Assembly (NCBI GenBank): GCA_021414245.1
Contig: JAIOOU010000015.1
Span: 124,001 to 188,000 of the forward strand
Length of the DNA stretch: 64,000 nt
Direction of reading: 5' to 3'
From: Chloroflexota bacterium
Lineage (GTDB): Bacteria; Chloroflexota; Anaerolineae; Anaerolineales; Villigracilaceae
Numbering within the stretch: the first letter of the stretch is position 1; each line of letters starts with the position of its first letter. Shown piece by piece: positions 32,304-40,671 of this stretch. Below the pieces are notes generated by a model. It saw only the letters and a program-made list of their open reading frames with translations. It searched no databases and was not told where the DNA came from. A program made the translations under genes and the position numbers.

Positions 32304-33203
32304 TTACTGGATCGCACTGACCATCTGCCAGCAGGCACGGTTGTACGGCGTGGAAATGCCGTGCAGTTCAGCCCGGCGCGTAACAGCCCCGCAGATCGCA
32401 TCGATCTCGGTGGGCGCCCCACGGCTGACATCCTGGTACATCGAGGAGTGATTCCCCGCAGTGCTGCGCGCCACCTCCTCCGCAGCACGCACAGGATTAC
32501 CAAAGGGCAGACGGACCCGTTCTGCGGCCGCCACCTGTGCAGTTTCCCGGGCCAGGGCTGCCATCATTTTATGCGCGGCGGGGTGATTCAATAATTCACC
32601 GTTCGGTATCCGTAACAGGGCGGTCAGGGGATTAATGGCGGCATTGATGACCAGCTTGCCCCAGATCAGCGAGCGCGCATCGTCGACAACATGCAGATTG
32701 AAATTTGAGGAACGTAAAGCCGCTTCAAGCGGACCGAGGGCCTGATTCTGTTCAAGGGAGATCACGCCCTCCCCGCCGGCTCTCACCAACCCCGGACCCA
32801 GCAGGGTTGCCCCCGTGGTGGTCACTCCCAATGCGACCCGGGCAAACCCAAGGTCACGCACGAGCGTTTCGCGGTTGCCCAATCCATTCTGTAAAGTCAC
32901 AGCCAGTCCATCCGTTGCAAGGGCCTCGCTCAATTGATGGGCCGCGCGTTCCGTCTGCCAGGATTTCACCAACACCAGGGCATATTTTGACCCGCGCACT
33001 TCGCGTGGGTCGTCCGTCACATGCACGGGGTAAGCACGCTCTTCACCATTGGAGTCCTTGATGCGCGCGCCATGCTGCTTTAATTCGTCAAGACCCTTTC
33101 TCCAGGTGCCCAGCATGTGTACGCAGTGGCCGGCTTCGCTTAATCGCGCTGCGAATAATGTGGCCAGTGCGCCTGTGCCAACCAATAAAACATCCTGTCT
33201 CAT
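32304..33203 (-). CDS. panE: 2-dehydropantoate 2-reductase
   Basis: This enzyme reduces ketopantoate to pantoate with NADPH in pantothenate/CoA synthesis. The 299-aa protein has a Rossmann motif VGTGALATLFAARLSEAG at the N-terminus, VKSWQT, LQNGLGN, the catalytic Lys in WGKLVINAAINPLTAL and the SMYQDVSRGAPTEIDAICG signature. The start at 33203 overlaps the panB stop (ATGA). Together with panB it supplies two consecutive steps from ketoisovalerate to pantoate. Confidence 0.95.
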   Translation of the reverse strand: MRQDVLLVGTGALATLFAARLSEAGHCVHMLGTWRKGLDELKQHGARIKDSNGEERAYPVHVTDDPREVRGSKYALVLVKSWQTERAAHQLSEALATDGLAVTLQNGLGNRETLVRDLGFARVALGVTTTGATLLGPGLVRAGGEGVISLEQNQALGPLEAALRSSNFNLHVVDDARSLIWGKLVINAAINPLTALLRIPNGELLNHPAAHKMMAALARETAQVAAAERVRLPFGNPVRAAEEVARSTAGNHSSMYQDVSRGAPTEIDAICGAVTRRAELHGISTPYNRACWQMVSAIQ

Positions 33204-34087
33204 TTTATTTCCTTTTGAAAAGCGGCCCACTCTTCATCTGTCATCTCAACGGTATGTTCAGGGGCGGGAAATCGTTTGGTTTCCACATCATCGATATATT
33301 CGAGGAAGGCCTTGTTCATCTCTTCATGGAAGTTCGCGTACTGCTTGACGAATTTTGGCGTGAAACGTTCAAAGAGGCCGAGCAGGTCATGCGTGACCAG
33401 CACCTGGCCGTCGCAGCCCGCGCCTGCGCCGATGCCGATGGTGGGAATGGAAATTTGTTTGGAGATGTATTCCGCCAGTCGCGCAGGCACGGATTCCAGC
33501 ACGATGCCGAACGCGCCCGTCTCCTCGAGAATCTGCGCATCTTCAAGCAGACGTTTCGCAGCGGAAGCTGTTTTGCCCTGGGCGCGGAATCCGCCCAACT
33601 GGTGCACGGATTGCGGCGTGAGGCCGAGATGCCCCATGACCGGGATGCCCGTCCCGACAATCGCACGGACCGCATCCGCCCGCTCGCGGCCGCCCTCCAG
33701 CTTGACCGCATCCATGCCGCCCTGCTGGAGAAAACGCCCCGCATTCCGCACAGCCTCCTCCACGGAGACCTGATAGGACATGAAGGGCATGTCGCCAATT
33801 AACAGCGCGGTCTTTGCACCGCGCGCCACGGCACGGGCATGGTGAAGCATTTCCTCCATAGTGACAGGCAGGGTGTTTTCGTAACCCAGCACCACCATCG
33901 CCAGCGAGTCACCGACCAGGATGGAATCCACGCCGGCCTTGTCCATGGCCAGTGCGGTCGGGTAGTCATAGGCGGTCAGCATGGTGACCGGTTCGCCGCG
34001 TTCTTTTTTCTGGCGAAAGGCAAGAGTGGTCACCTTCCTGCGCGAAGCATGGGTTGTGTTTGTGGAAACGGGTGTGGTTGTCGACAT
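33200..34087 (-). CDS. panB: 3-methyl-2-oxobutanoate hydroxymethyltransferase
   Basis: PanB adds a hydroxymethyl group from methylene-THF to ketoisovalerate, forming ketopantoate. The protein has 295 aa. MLTAYDYPTALAMDKAGVDS, ILVGDSLAMVVLGYE (metal-binding Asp), VKLEGG, PVMGHLGLTPQ and GIGAGAGCDGQVLV are all in place. A 20-residue Thr/Ser-rich N-terminus precedes the fold. SD GGAGG lies 8 nt before ATG 34087. It is coupled to panE by a 4-nt overlap. Confidence 0.96.
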   Translation of the reverse strand: MSTTTPVSTNTTHASRRKVTTLAFRQKKERGEPVTMLTAYDYPTALAMDKAGVDSILVGDSLAMVVLGYENTLPVTMEEMLHHARAVARGAKTALLIGDMPFMSYQVSVEEAVRNAGRFLQQGGMDAVKLEGGRERADAVRAIVGTGIPVMGHLGLTPQSVHQLGGFRAQGKTASAAKRLLEDAQILEETGAFGIVLESVPARLAEYISKQISIPTIGIGAGAGCDGQVLVTHDLLGLFERFTPKFVKQYANFHEEMNKAFLEYIDDVETKRFPAPEHTVEMTDEEWAAFQKEIK

Positions 34088-34401
34088 AATGGTACCCTCC
34101 GGTAAAGGTAGAGTCCGCTCTGCGTGCTGATCCCCTGAATGTGCACGCGGTTTGGGTTGGATTGATTTTGTTTCGTCACGTTCACAAGGATACGTGCGAT
34201 GCCTGTATTATTCCATAAAAACAGAATTTCGCCAACACAGGATTTCTGTATATATTGACTGGGGGACAAGATGGTTTCTTACGGTCTGGGTGGAGTTTTC
34301 AGGACCCGCAGCAAGAGAAGTATAATAAATTTTTCGAGTATTTTCTTCCAAAAAAATCCGGCAATTTGAAAATTTCCGTTGTTATATAACAGGAGGAAAT
34401 C
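34088..34401. promoter_or_regulatory. Divergent intergenic region panB / orphan membrane gene
   Basis: These 314 bases hold no convincing gene. Rightward, TATAAT at 34321-34326 and AGGAGG before ATG 34402 serve the orphan gene. Leftward, a TAATAC box near 34206-34211 may drive panB, leaving a leader of over 100 nt. I found no confident riboswitch fold. Confidence 0.4.
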
Positions 34402-35511
34402 ATGAAACCTGACAGCCAATTCGTCCGATGGGGAATTCCAGGATGGACACTTGCCATTTCGTTTATTATCTTTGCCTTGTTCGACAACAACTCCAAAATT
34501 ATTGTAAATACCGCGAATTTATTCGCCACCCAGGGTAATGGTGACAATTTTTGGGCGCTGCTTTTTGCGGGGGTTCTGACAATTGGCGCAGGCATACCTG
34601 TTGGATATTTAATTTATCAAATATATTTTTATCTGCGATGGGTCTCGCCGGTTTCCAAAAACGGTTTTTGGCCTCCGGCGATTCATGGCCGAATGGAGGA
34701 AATGAATGACAGTCTCCGTGAAATTAAAAAACTAACACTGGGGTTTGGGGAGCCGTGGAGGGAGGGCGTCATAAAAGACACCAGCGATCACAGAACTTTC
34801 TGGCATTATATCAACCCATTGCTGCACGAAGCCCTGGTCAAAATCGATAGGAACGATGTGTATTACAGGCATTTGGGCTACCTGAAGGAAACACTTCATT
34901 CGTTGGGGGCAAGTCATCTCGGATTCCTGTTCGGATATCTCATATATTTGGACATGAAACTGGCAAGCAAAGAATTAACCGCGGGAGACATAGCCATAAT
35001 CCTAGTTTGCACAGTTTCCAATTATTTTCTTATTACAAGAGGGGAACAAAACCGCCGAAAACAGAAAGTTGAAAAGAGGCATTTTTTTGACGCACAGGCA
35101 GAGCTTTTTACTTCAATGTTAATATTTGTTTATGCAACATTAAACCCAAATATCAATCAAACTTACTCCCCCTTTATCACTGGGGCAATCCTGCTCGGCC
35201 TGGTGGTCATGTGGATACGCAGCGTCGGAAGCAATGACAAAGACGGAACGCAACCGCAGGACGCAGGCGAAAACGAAGAGCGGGCAATGATCGGGGTGGC
35301 GTTTTTCTATCTGGCGCTCGTTGTCTGGTGTCTATATGTTTCGAATGAATACGGAATCATGTCAAAAATGGTGAACTGGTCAACAATATTTGGAGTAATC
35401 ATTTACAATTCAATCACAATCGCATTTCTGAAAATAAAACAGAATACGGTTGACTCATTAACCATGGTTCAATACTATTTGATAAAACTTCTGGCGAATG
35501 AAAAGAGATAG
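34402..35511 (+). CDS. Orphan polytopic membrane protein, function unknown
   Basis: This 369-aa protein has about eight predicted TM helices: two near the N-terminus, a central cytosolic region (about 95-165, with FWHYINPLLHEALVKIDRND), then six more. Codon and base use are clearly more AT-rich than in neighbouring genes, and the sequence is rich in Asn, Lys and Ile. I do not recognise the family. A good SD (AGGAGG, 6 nt) and its own promoter are present. The AT bias and solitary position suggest recent acquisition, but no mobility gene or repeat borders it. Confidence 0.75.
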   Translation: MKPDSQFVRWGIPGWTLAISFIIFALFDNNSKIIVNTANLFATQGNGDNFWALLFAGVLTIGAGIPVGYLIYQIYFYLRWVSPVSKNGFWPPAIHGRMEEMNDSLREIKKLTLGFGEPWREGVIKDTSDHRTFWHYINPLLHEALVKIDRNDVYYRHLGYLKETLHSLGASHLGFLFGYLIYLDMKLASKELTAGDIAIILVCTVSNYFLITRGEQNRRKQKVEKRHFFDAQAELFTSMLIFVYATLNPNINQTYSPFITGAILLGLVVMWIRSVGSNDKDGTQPQDAGENEERAMIGVAFFYLALVVWCLYVSNEYGIMSKMVNWSTIFGVIIYNSITIAFLKIKQNTVDSLTMVQYYLIKLLANEKR

Positions 35512-35660
35512 GATTCTTGGCCAATATTACGCTTCTCATTTGCACAATTTCATTTTTGACATGTTTGGATTGGAACACCACCCTTGCGCCCGTTGATTAT
35601 GCAATAATCAGCAGTATAATTTGATTAATCCATGAAGAATTGTGTGAAGGAGGAATATCC

Positions 35661-35879
35661 ATGCGAAGAATGTTCGGTTTCATCATCGGAATTTTGGTGG
35701 GCGCCCTGGTGGGCTCGACGGTGGCCCTGTTGGTGGCGCCTGAATCCGGCGAGCACCTGCGCGGTCAGATCCGTGACCGCGGACAGGGATTCCTGAATGA
35801 CGTGCGCCACGCGGCCGACTCACGCCGCATCGAATTACGCAACCGGCTGGACTCGCTGCGGGCTCCCCGGGAGATATAA
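35661..35879 (+). CDS. YtxH-domain small membrane protein
   Basis: The protein has 72 aa from ATG 35661, with GGAGG 7 nt before it. It starts MRRMFGFIIGILVGALVGS, a Gly-rich TM helix, then LLVAPESGEHLRGQIRDR, the YtxH/GvpP-like motif (APxSGxxLR), and a charged helical tail. Such proteins are general-stress or envelope-associated; the biochemical role is not known. A frame extending upstream to 35640 would cover the SD and is rejected. An imperfect hairpin (about 35885-35912) separates it from the convergent glycosyltransferase. Confidence 0.88.
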   Translation: MRRMFGFIIGILVGALVGSTVALLVAPESGEHLRGQIRDRGQGFLNDVRHAADSRRIELRNRLDSLRAPREI

Positions 35880-35908
35880 GTTTGTATAAGGATCGGGCAA
35901 CCCGGCCC

Positions 35909-37051
35909 TTATATGATTGATTTGTAAAACTCGGCCACCCTTTTCATATTCATTCCATATTCCGCGCGTGCGGAGATCATTTTGGCGTTCAGACCTGCGG
36001 CTTCCCGTCGCAGGTCTTCCCTTTCCAGGCCCAGCAGGATCGCATCCGCAAGGGCCTGCGGATCGTTGGGATCCACCAGCAAACCATTCCGCCCGTGCGT
36101 AATCCACTCGCGAATCGATTCAAGGTCCCCGGCGATCGGGAAACATCCGCAGGCCATGCCCTCCAGCAGGGAATTCGGGGTGCCGTCGTGAATGGCCGGC
36201 GAAACGACAATTTGCACGCTCCGAAACACCTCCCCCATTTTGTCATGCGAAACCGGCGCCAGTAATTGCACCGCATGCCCAATGTTCAATTCCGTGATCC
36301 ATTCTTCAGCCTGCAGTTCCCCCAACATGGATGCGCAAACAAATTTTGCATCCGCCCGCTTTGCAAGCACGAGAGGAATGGCTTTGAAAAAGACATCGTT
36401 GCGAACGTAGGCCCGAAATCCGCGCGGATTCAGGATGATGGGACTCTTGACCGCCTCGGGGGGCGGATAAAAGATCCCGCCTCTGACTCCGCCGTTGCCG
36501 GGTGCGACCAGGGTGGGTTTGTCGGCCGCCAGGCCCCACTCACGGGCAAGACGAATATCACGTTCCACATCCGCATGCAGGCCGTCGACGGCCAGCATCA
36601 CCCGCCGGGTTTGACGTTTCATGAGCGGCGTGGATGGGGCATGCAGGGTAAAGTCATTCCCCCAAATCGAAACGATCAATGGCTTGTGCATGTGGGCCGC
36701 AGCAGCCAGCATGCCCTCATACGGCACACGCAAGGCATGCACGAGGTCCGGCTGGACTTCATTGATGAAAGCCCGTAATTTCTTCGCGGAGCGGGAAATG
36801 GTCAACGGGCCGAGCCACTGCCTGACAAGAGTCCGCAGGCCGAGGGTCCGGGAAGATCCGCTGCCAGGGCGGGAAATCCCTTTCCTGACCGAACTAAAGG
36901 CCACAGGCGTGAATTCCAGCCGTTCGACGGGAAAATCCAGGTCACATTCAAAGGTGGAGGCCAGAAAGACCCGGTCTCCGCGCTCAACAAAATAGCGGAT
37001 CCAATTTTTGGAAATGGGAGAACGGCCGTCGGCCACAAAGAGAATTTTCAT
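35909..37051 (-). CDS. Glycosyltransferase family 4-type protein
   Basis: A 380-aa GT-B protein. The N-terminal half reads MKILFVADGRSPISKNWIRYF, with LVHALRVPYEGMLAAA and VSIWGNDFTLHAPSTP. The C-terminal half holds the nucleotide-sugar site: HDKMGEVFRSVQIVVSPAIHDGTPNSLLEGMACG (EX7E-like) and NGLLVDPNDPQALADAI. The donor and acceptor are unknown. A TATAAT lies 11 nt before the start, facing the divergent response regulator. Likely role: surface polysaccharide or glycolipid synthesis, in line with ugd nearby. Confidence 0.9.
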   Translation of the reverse strand: MKILFVADGRSPISKNWIRYFVERGDRVFLASTFECDLDFPVERLEFTPVAFSSVRKGISRPGSGSSRTLGLRTLVRQWLGPLTISRSAKKLRAFINEVQPDLVHALRVPYEGMLAAAAHMHKPLIVSIWGNDFTLHAPSTPLMKRQTRRVMLAVDGLHADVERDIRLAREWGLAADKPTLVAPGNGGVRGGIFYPPPEAVKSPIILNPRGFRAYVRNDVFFKAIPLVLAKRADAKFVCASMLGELQAEEWITELNIGHAVQLLAPVSHDKMGEVFRSVQIVVSPAIHDGTPNSLLEGMACGCFPIAGDLESIREWITHGRNGLLVDPNDPQALADAILLGLEREDLRREAAGLNAKMISARAEYGMNMKRVAEFYKSII

Positions 37052-37072
37052 GGGGTTCGTTGATTATACACA

Positions 37073-37107
37073 TTGCCCGCATTCGGGAGACGTAGTATAG
37101 TAGCGAG
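37073..37107 (+). promoter_or_regulatory. Candidate leaderless promoter of the single-domain response regulator
   Basis: TTGCCC (37073-37078), 17-nt spacer, TATAGT (37096-37101), then 6 nt to ATG 37108. No SD is present. This is the best-formed leaderless promoter in the window. Confidence 0.6.
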
Positions 37108-37491
37108 ATGGGCCCAAAACGCATTCTGGTGGTCGAAGACAGCATGGACACCTACGAGCTTGTGCGCTTTATCCTTGAACGGAACGGCTATGAAACCTTT
37201 CTGGCGATGAATGGGCGCGACGGGGTCAATGCGGCCGCCCTGCAAAAACCGGACCTGATCATCATGGACATGTCCCTGCCGGAAATGGATGGCTGGACCG
37301 CCGCCAGCATGCTCAAGAAAGATGAACAGACCGCCGCGATCCCGCTGATCGCATTGACCGCCCACGCCCTGCCCGGCGACCGCCAGCGCGCCATGGATGC
37401 CGGCTGCAACGAATACATCACCAAGCCCATGGACCTGACCGAACTGACGGGCGTGGTAAATCACTGGGTCAACAAACGGCCTGTCATTTGA
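37108..37491 (+). CDS. Single-domain response regulator (CheY-like)
   Basis: A 127-aa receiver domain alone: acidic pair ED (10-11), phospho-acceptor D54 in IIMDMSLPEMDGW, Thr in IALTAHALPGD and Lys in YITKPMDL. There is no output domain and no partner kinase beside it. The DivK/CheY-like form suggests a phospho-relay or a diguanylate/kinase partner elsewhere. The start is fixed by the fold and by the absence of upstream coding sequence. Confidence 0.92.
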   Translation: MGPKRILVVEDSMDTYELVRFILERNGYETFLAMNGRDGVNAAALQKPDLIIMDMSLPEMDGWTAASMLKKDEQTAAIPLIALTAHALPGDRQRAMDAGCNEYITKPMDLTELTGVVNHWVNKRPVI

Positions 37492-37565
37492 TATGATTCC
37501 TGCATCCTGCGGGATTTGATATATCGGGTACATCACAAAAAATCTTTCGAACAAGAGGAAATGTC

Positions 37566-38864
37566 ATGAAACAGATCTGTGTTGTCGGCGTGGGATACGT
37601 CGGACTTGTCACCGCGGCTTGTTTTGCCGATCTCGGCAACCGCGTAACCGCACTGGATGTAAATGAACAGCGCGTGGAGAATCTCAAAAAAGGCATCATG
37701 CCCATTTATGAGCCGGGTCTCGACGAACTGGTAAAACGGAATGTCAATGCCGGGCGGATCACCTTCACCACGTCCTACAAGGAAGCCTTGAAGGATGCCG
37801 AATATGCCTTCATCGCTGTGGGAACCCCCTCCGGCGAAAGCGGCGAAGCGGACCTGCAATATGTGGCCGCCGCCGCCACTTCGATCGCCAGGGAAATGAC
37901 CGCGCCGCTGATCATCATCAACAAATCCACGGTTCCGATCGGGACCGGGGATTGGGTTGCTGACATTGTAAAAAAGTCCCAGCCCAAGCCGATCGAATTC
38001 GCCGTGGTTTCCTGCCCCGAATTCCTGCGCGAAGGTTCGGCCATTGCCGATTTCACCAGCCCACACCGCACCGTGATCGGCTCCATGGACAAGGATGCCG
38101 CAAATAAAGTGGCCCACCTGCATTTGCCCCTGCGCGCTCCGATCGTGATCACGGATTTGAGAACCGCGGAAATGATCAAATATGCGAGCAACGCCTTCCT
38201 CGCCACAAAAATCTCCTTCATGAACGAACTGGCTGACCTGTGTGAACTGGCCGGGGCGGATGTCAAGGAAGTGGCGGCGGGTATGGGGTACGATGCCCGC
38301 ATCGGCCGGCACTTTTTGGATGCCGGCCTCGGCTGGGGCGGCTCCTGCTTCCCCAAGGATGTGGAAGCCCTGGCCTTCATGGCCAAGGAGAAGGGACTCA
38401 ACCCACGCATTCTCAATGACGTCATGCAGGTCAACAATGACCGCCGCAAAAATGCAGTTGTACATATTGAAAAAATGCTGGGCGGAAATCTGAAGGGCAA
38501 GACCATCGGCCTGCTTGGGCTGGCCTTCAAGCCAAACACCGATGATATGCGATACGCGCCATCCATTGACATTTCCGAAGCTTTAACCAAGGCGGGCGCA
38601 AAAGTCCGCGTGTATGATCCGGTTGCCATGGAGGTGGCCCGCCCATTGCTGCCAGGCTCGGTGGAGATGTTCAAGAATTCCTACGATCTGGCCGCGGGTT
38701 GCGACGCCTTGATGGTCATCACGGAATGGAACGAGTTCAAGCAGCTCGATCTGGAAAAGATCAAGGGATTGCTTAAATCTCCCATCATTTATGATGGCCG
38801 CAACATCTATGACCCTCAATTAATGAAGGAAATGGGCTTCACCTACCGCGCCGTAGGAAGATAG
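37566..38864 (+). CDS. ugd: UDP-glucose 6-dehydrogenase
   Basis: This enzyme oxidises UDP-glucose to UDP-glucuronate with two NAD. The 432-aa protein has the Rossmann motif [41 protein letters not shown], the catalytic Cys in [16 protein letters not shown] and [17 protein letters not shown] of the C-terminal domain. Length and order are normal. SD AGAGGAA precedes ATG. A terminator follows. UDP-glucuronate feeds acidic surface polysaccharides, which fits the glycosyltransferase nearby. Confidence 0.96.
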   Translation: MKQICVVGVGYVGLVTAACFADLGNRVTALDVNEQRVENLKKGIMPIYEPGLDELVKRNVNAGRITFTTSYKEALKDAEYAFIAVGTPSGESGEADLQYVAAAATSIAREMTAPLIIINKSTVPIGTGDWVADIVKKSQPKPIEFAVVSCPEFLREGSAIADFTSPHRTVIGSMDKDAANKVAHLHLPLRAPIVITDLRTAEMIKYASNAFLATKISFMNELADLCELAGADVKEVAAGMGYDARIGRHFLDAGLGWGGSCFPKDVEALAFMAKEKGLNPRILNDVMQVNNDRRKNAVVHIEKMLGGNLKGKTIGLLGLAFKPNTDDMRYAPSIDISEALTKAGAKVRVYDPVAMEVARPLLPGSVEMFKNSYDLAAGCDALMVITEWNEFKQLDLEKIKGLLKSPIIYDGRNIYDPQLMKEMGFTYRAVGR

Positions 38865-38908
38865 TCGGCTATTCGTAGGAAAGTAGTTCAAATATCGTTT
38901 AGTTTCCA

Positions 38909-38953
38909 GGTCGGATAGTCGGGTACAATAGCCCGCTATCCGACCTAATTTTT
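38909..38953 (+). terminator. Rho-independent terminator after ugd
   Basis: A 10-bp outer stem (38909-38918 with 38936-38945), a 4-bp inner CGGG/CCCG stem, then TAATTTTT. Confidence 0.82.
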
Positions 38954-38977
38954 CAACTCCAGGCGAAACCAAAACAC

Positions 38978-39901
38978 ATGAACAACACCCCACCCGTTTG
39001 TAATTACGAAGGCTCCGACTACCAGCAATCGTTTTGGGAGCAGGGCGGGCGCGAGTACGAAGACCGCGCCGAAGCCATTGCCTTAAAAAGAATGCTGCCC
39101 CCCGGGGGAAAACTCATGCTTGAGTTGGGAGCCGGCGCCGGCCGGAATACATCACGCTATGCGGGCTTCGAGCGAATCGTCCTGCTGGATTACTCCACCA
39201 CCCAGCTTGCCCAGGCCCAGGAAAAATTGGGACCCTCATCAAAATACATTTACGTTGCCGCGGACATTTACCGCCTGCCCTTCCGGGGCCGTCAATTCGA
39301 CGCAGCCACAATGATTCGCGCCCTGCACCACATGGCAGATGCACCCAAGGCTCTGGGCCAGGTCCGGAACGTGCTTGCACCGGGAGCCGTCTTCATCCTG
39401 GAATTCGCGAACAAACTCAATCTCAAATCCATTCTTCGATACTGGGCCGGAAAGCAGGATTGGAATCCGTTTTCGCTGGAACCGGTCGAGTTCGTAAAAT
39501 TAAATTTTGATTTTCATCCGCAGGCGATTCGTGCCTGGCTGAAGGAATTGGGCTTCTCCATTGAAAAAACCCTTACCGTTTCACATTTTCGAGTGGGTCT
39601 GTTAAAACGGGTTGTTCCGGCCGGGCTGCTGGCCGCCCTGGATGGGCTCTTCCAACCCACCGGATCATTCTGGCAGGTCACGCCCAGCATATTCGTAAAA
39701 GCCAGAGCCGGAGGAAACGATGTTGCGAAATCGGACGCATTTCCCGTCCCTGTCCTCGATCTGTTCAAATGTCCGGACTGTGGCAACGAAAAACTGGAAG
39801 ACAAAAAAGACCATTTGTACTGTTCGAAATGCAGCGCGCAATGGGCGTTGAGCAACGGCATTTATGATTTTCGCGAGCGATTGAACACAGCCAAAAAGTA
39901 A
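38978..39901 (+). CDS. SAM-dependent methyltransferase with C-terminal Trm112-like zinc ribbon
   Basis: The protein has 307 aa. The class I methyltransferase domain (about 40-160) shows motif I LELGAGAGRNTSRY, the acidic end of strand 2 (LLDYS), AADIYRLPF and MIRALHHM, as in UbiE/COQ5-like methyltransferases. The C-terminal 45 residues are a zinc ribbon (LFKCPDCGNEKL and YCSKCSAQWAL, ending GIYDF), like Trm112/YcaR-type domains that activate or accompany methyltransferases. Substrate unknown. It lies upstream of a 6-TM protein gene and may be co-transcribed with it (28-nt gap). Confidence 0.88.
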   Translation: MNNTPPVCNYEGSDYQQSFWEQGGREYEDRAEAIALKRMLPPGGKLMLELGAGAGRNTSRYAGFERIVLLDYSTTQLAQAQEKLGPSSKYIYVAADIYRLPFRGRQFDAATMIRALHHMADAPKALGQVRNVLAPGAVFILEFANKLNLKSILRYWAGKQDWNPFSLEPVEFVKLNFDFHPQAIRAWLKELGFSIEKTLTVSHFRVGLLKRVVPAGLLAALDGLFQPTGSFWQVTPSIFVKARAGGNDVAKSDAFPVPVLDLFKCPDCGNEKLEDKKDHLYCSKCSAQWALSNGIYDFRERLNTAKK

Positions 39902-39929
39902 CCTGTATAAGGCCGGGAGACAATCAAAT

Positions 39930-40634
39930 ATGGCGACACTGCAACGGAAGGTCGAAAATCCACGCAAGCACGGAGTGGACACCCGCGGAATGCTGAGCAT
40001 CGCAACCATGTTCGTCAGCCTGGCCGCGCTGACCGTCTCCATGGGCGGTGCAGGAAAATTGATCCTTGACATCTTCGATGATGGACTGACCAGCAATCTG
40101 GACGGCATTCTGGTCAAGATCCTCGTGCTCGGCCTGACCTTTTTCTTCGGCTGGTGCATTGGATTGGTCAGCATTCGCGCTTTTGCAAACCTGGTCTATC
40201 CGATCATTGTCAGGATCTATGCCTGGGCCAGCCTGGTCGCAGTCTGCATTCTGTATATCAAGGTGATCCAGAAGCTGTACCTGCAGCTATATGACGGAAT
40301 GCATTTCTGGGCCTATCTGATCATCCTGCTTGGCGGGCTGTTTGTACTGATCAGCCTGCACCTGCTTATCGAAGGCCATGACCTGCGGCCCTTCGCCATT
40401 CCCCTGCTGATCATCAATGTGCTGCAACTCTTCGTGATCGTCGTCCGTTATGTTTTCGCCAAAAACCCAAATGGTTTCATGTTGTTCGCGGATTTCACGA
40501 TCTTTGGCGTGATGATCCTGATCTCGGCCCTCATGCTGATGCATATCGGCATCCTCTCGCCCGTCCGTGAGCAGATCAACAATCTTTTTATCAGAAATGA
40601 AACCCCTGGTAATGAGGTAAATGAAACAGAATAA
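39930..40634 (+). CDS. Six-TM membrane protein, function unknown
   Basis: The protein has 234 aa with six hydrophobic segments (about 18-42, 52-78, 90-112, 120-142, 148-172, 182-205) and basic cytosolic ends. No family is recognised. A weak SD (GGGAGA) precedes ATG 39930. The close spacing to the methyltransferase gene suggests one operon ending at the strong terminator at 40636. Confidence 0.75.
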   Translation: MATLQRKVENPRKHGVDTRGMLSIATMFVSLAALTVSMGGAGKLILDIFDDGLTSNLDGILVKILVLGLTFFFGWCIGLVSIRAFANLVYPIIVRIYAWASLVAVCILYIKVIQKLYLQLYDGMHFWAYLIILLGGLFVLISLHLLIEGHDLRPFAIPLLIINVLQLFVIVVRYVFAKNPNGFMLFADFTIFGVMILISALMLMHIGILSPVREQINNLFIRNETPGNEVNETE

Positions 40635-40635
40635 T

Positions 40636-40671
40636 AAAAAGGTCCTTCCTGATATCAGGAAGGACCTTTTT
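40636..40671. terminator. Bidirectional Rho-independent terminator
   Basis: A 36-bp perfect palindrome with A and T runs at its ends lies between the convergent 6-TM gene and the sensor-kinase gene. Confidence 0.9.

Noticed and set aside
34088-34401. Possible riboswitch in the panB leader
   Set aside because: The leader is long, but no known fold or conserved core could be recognised by eye.
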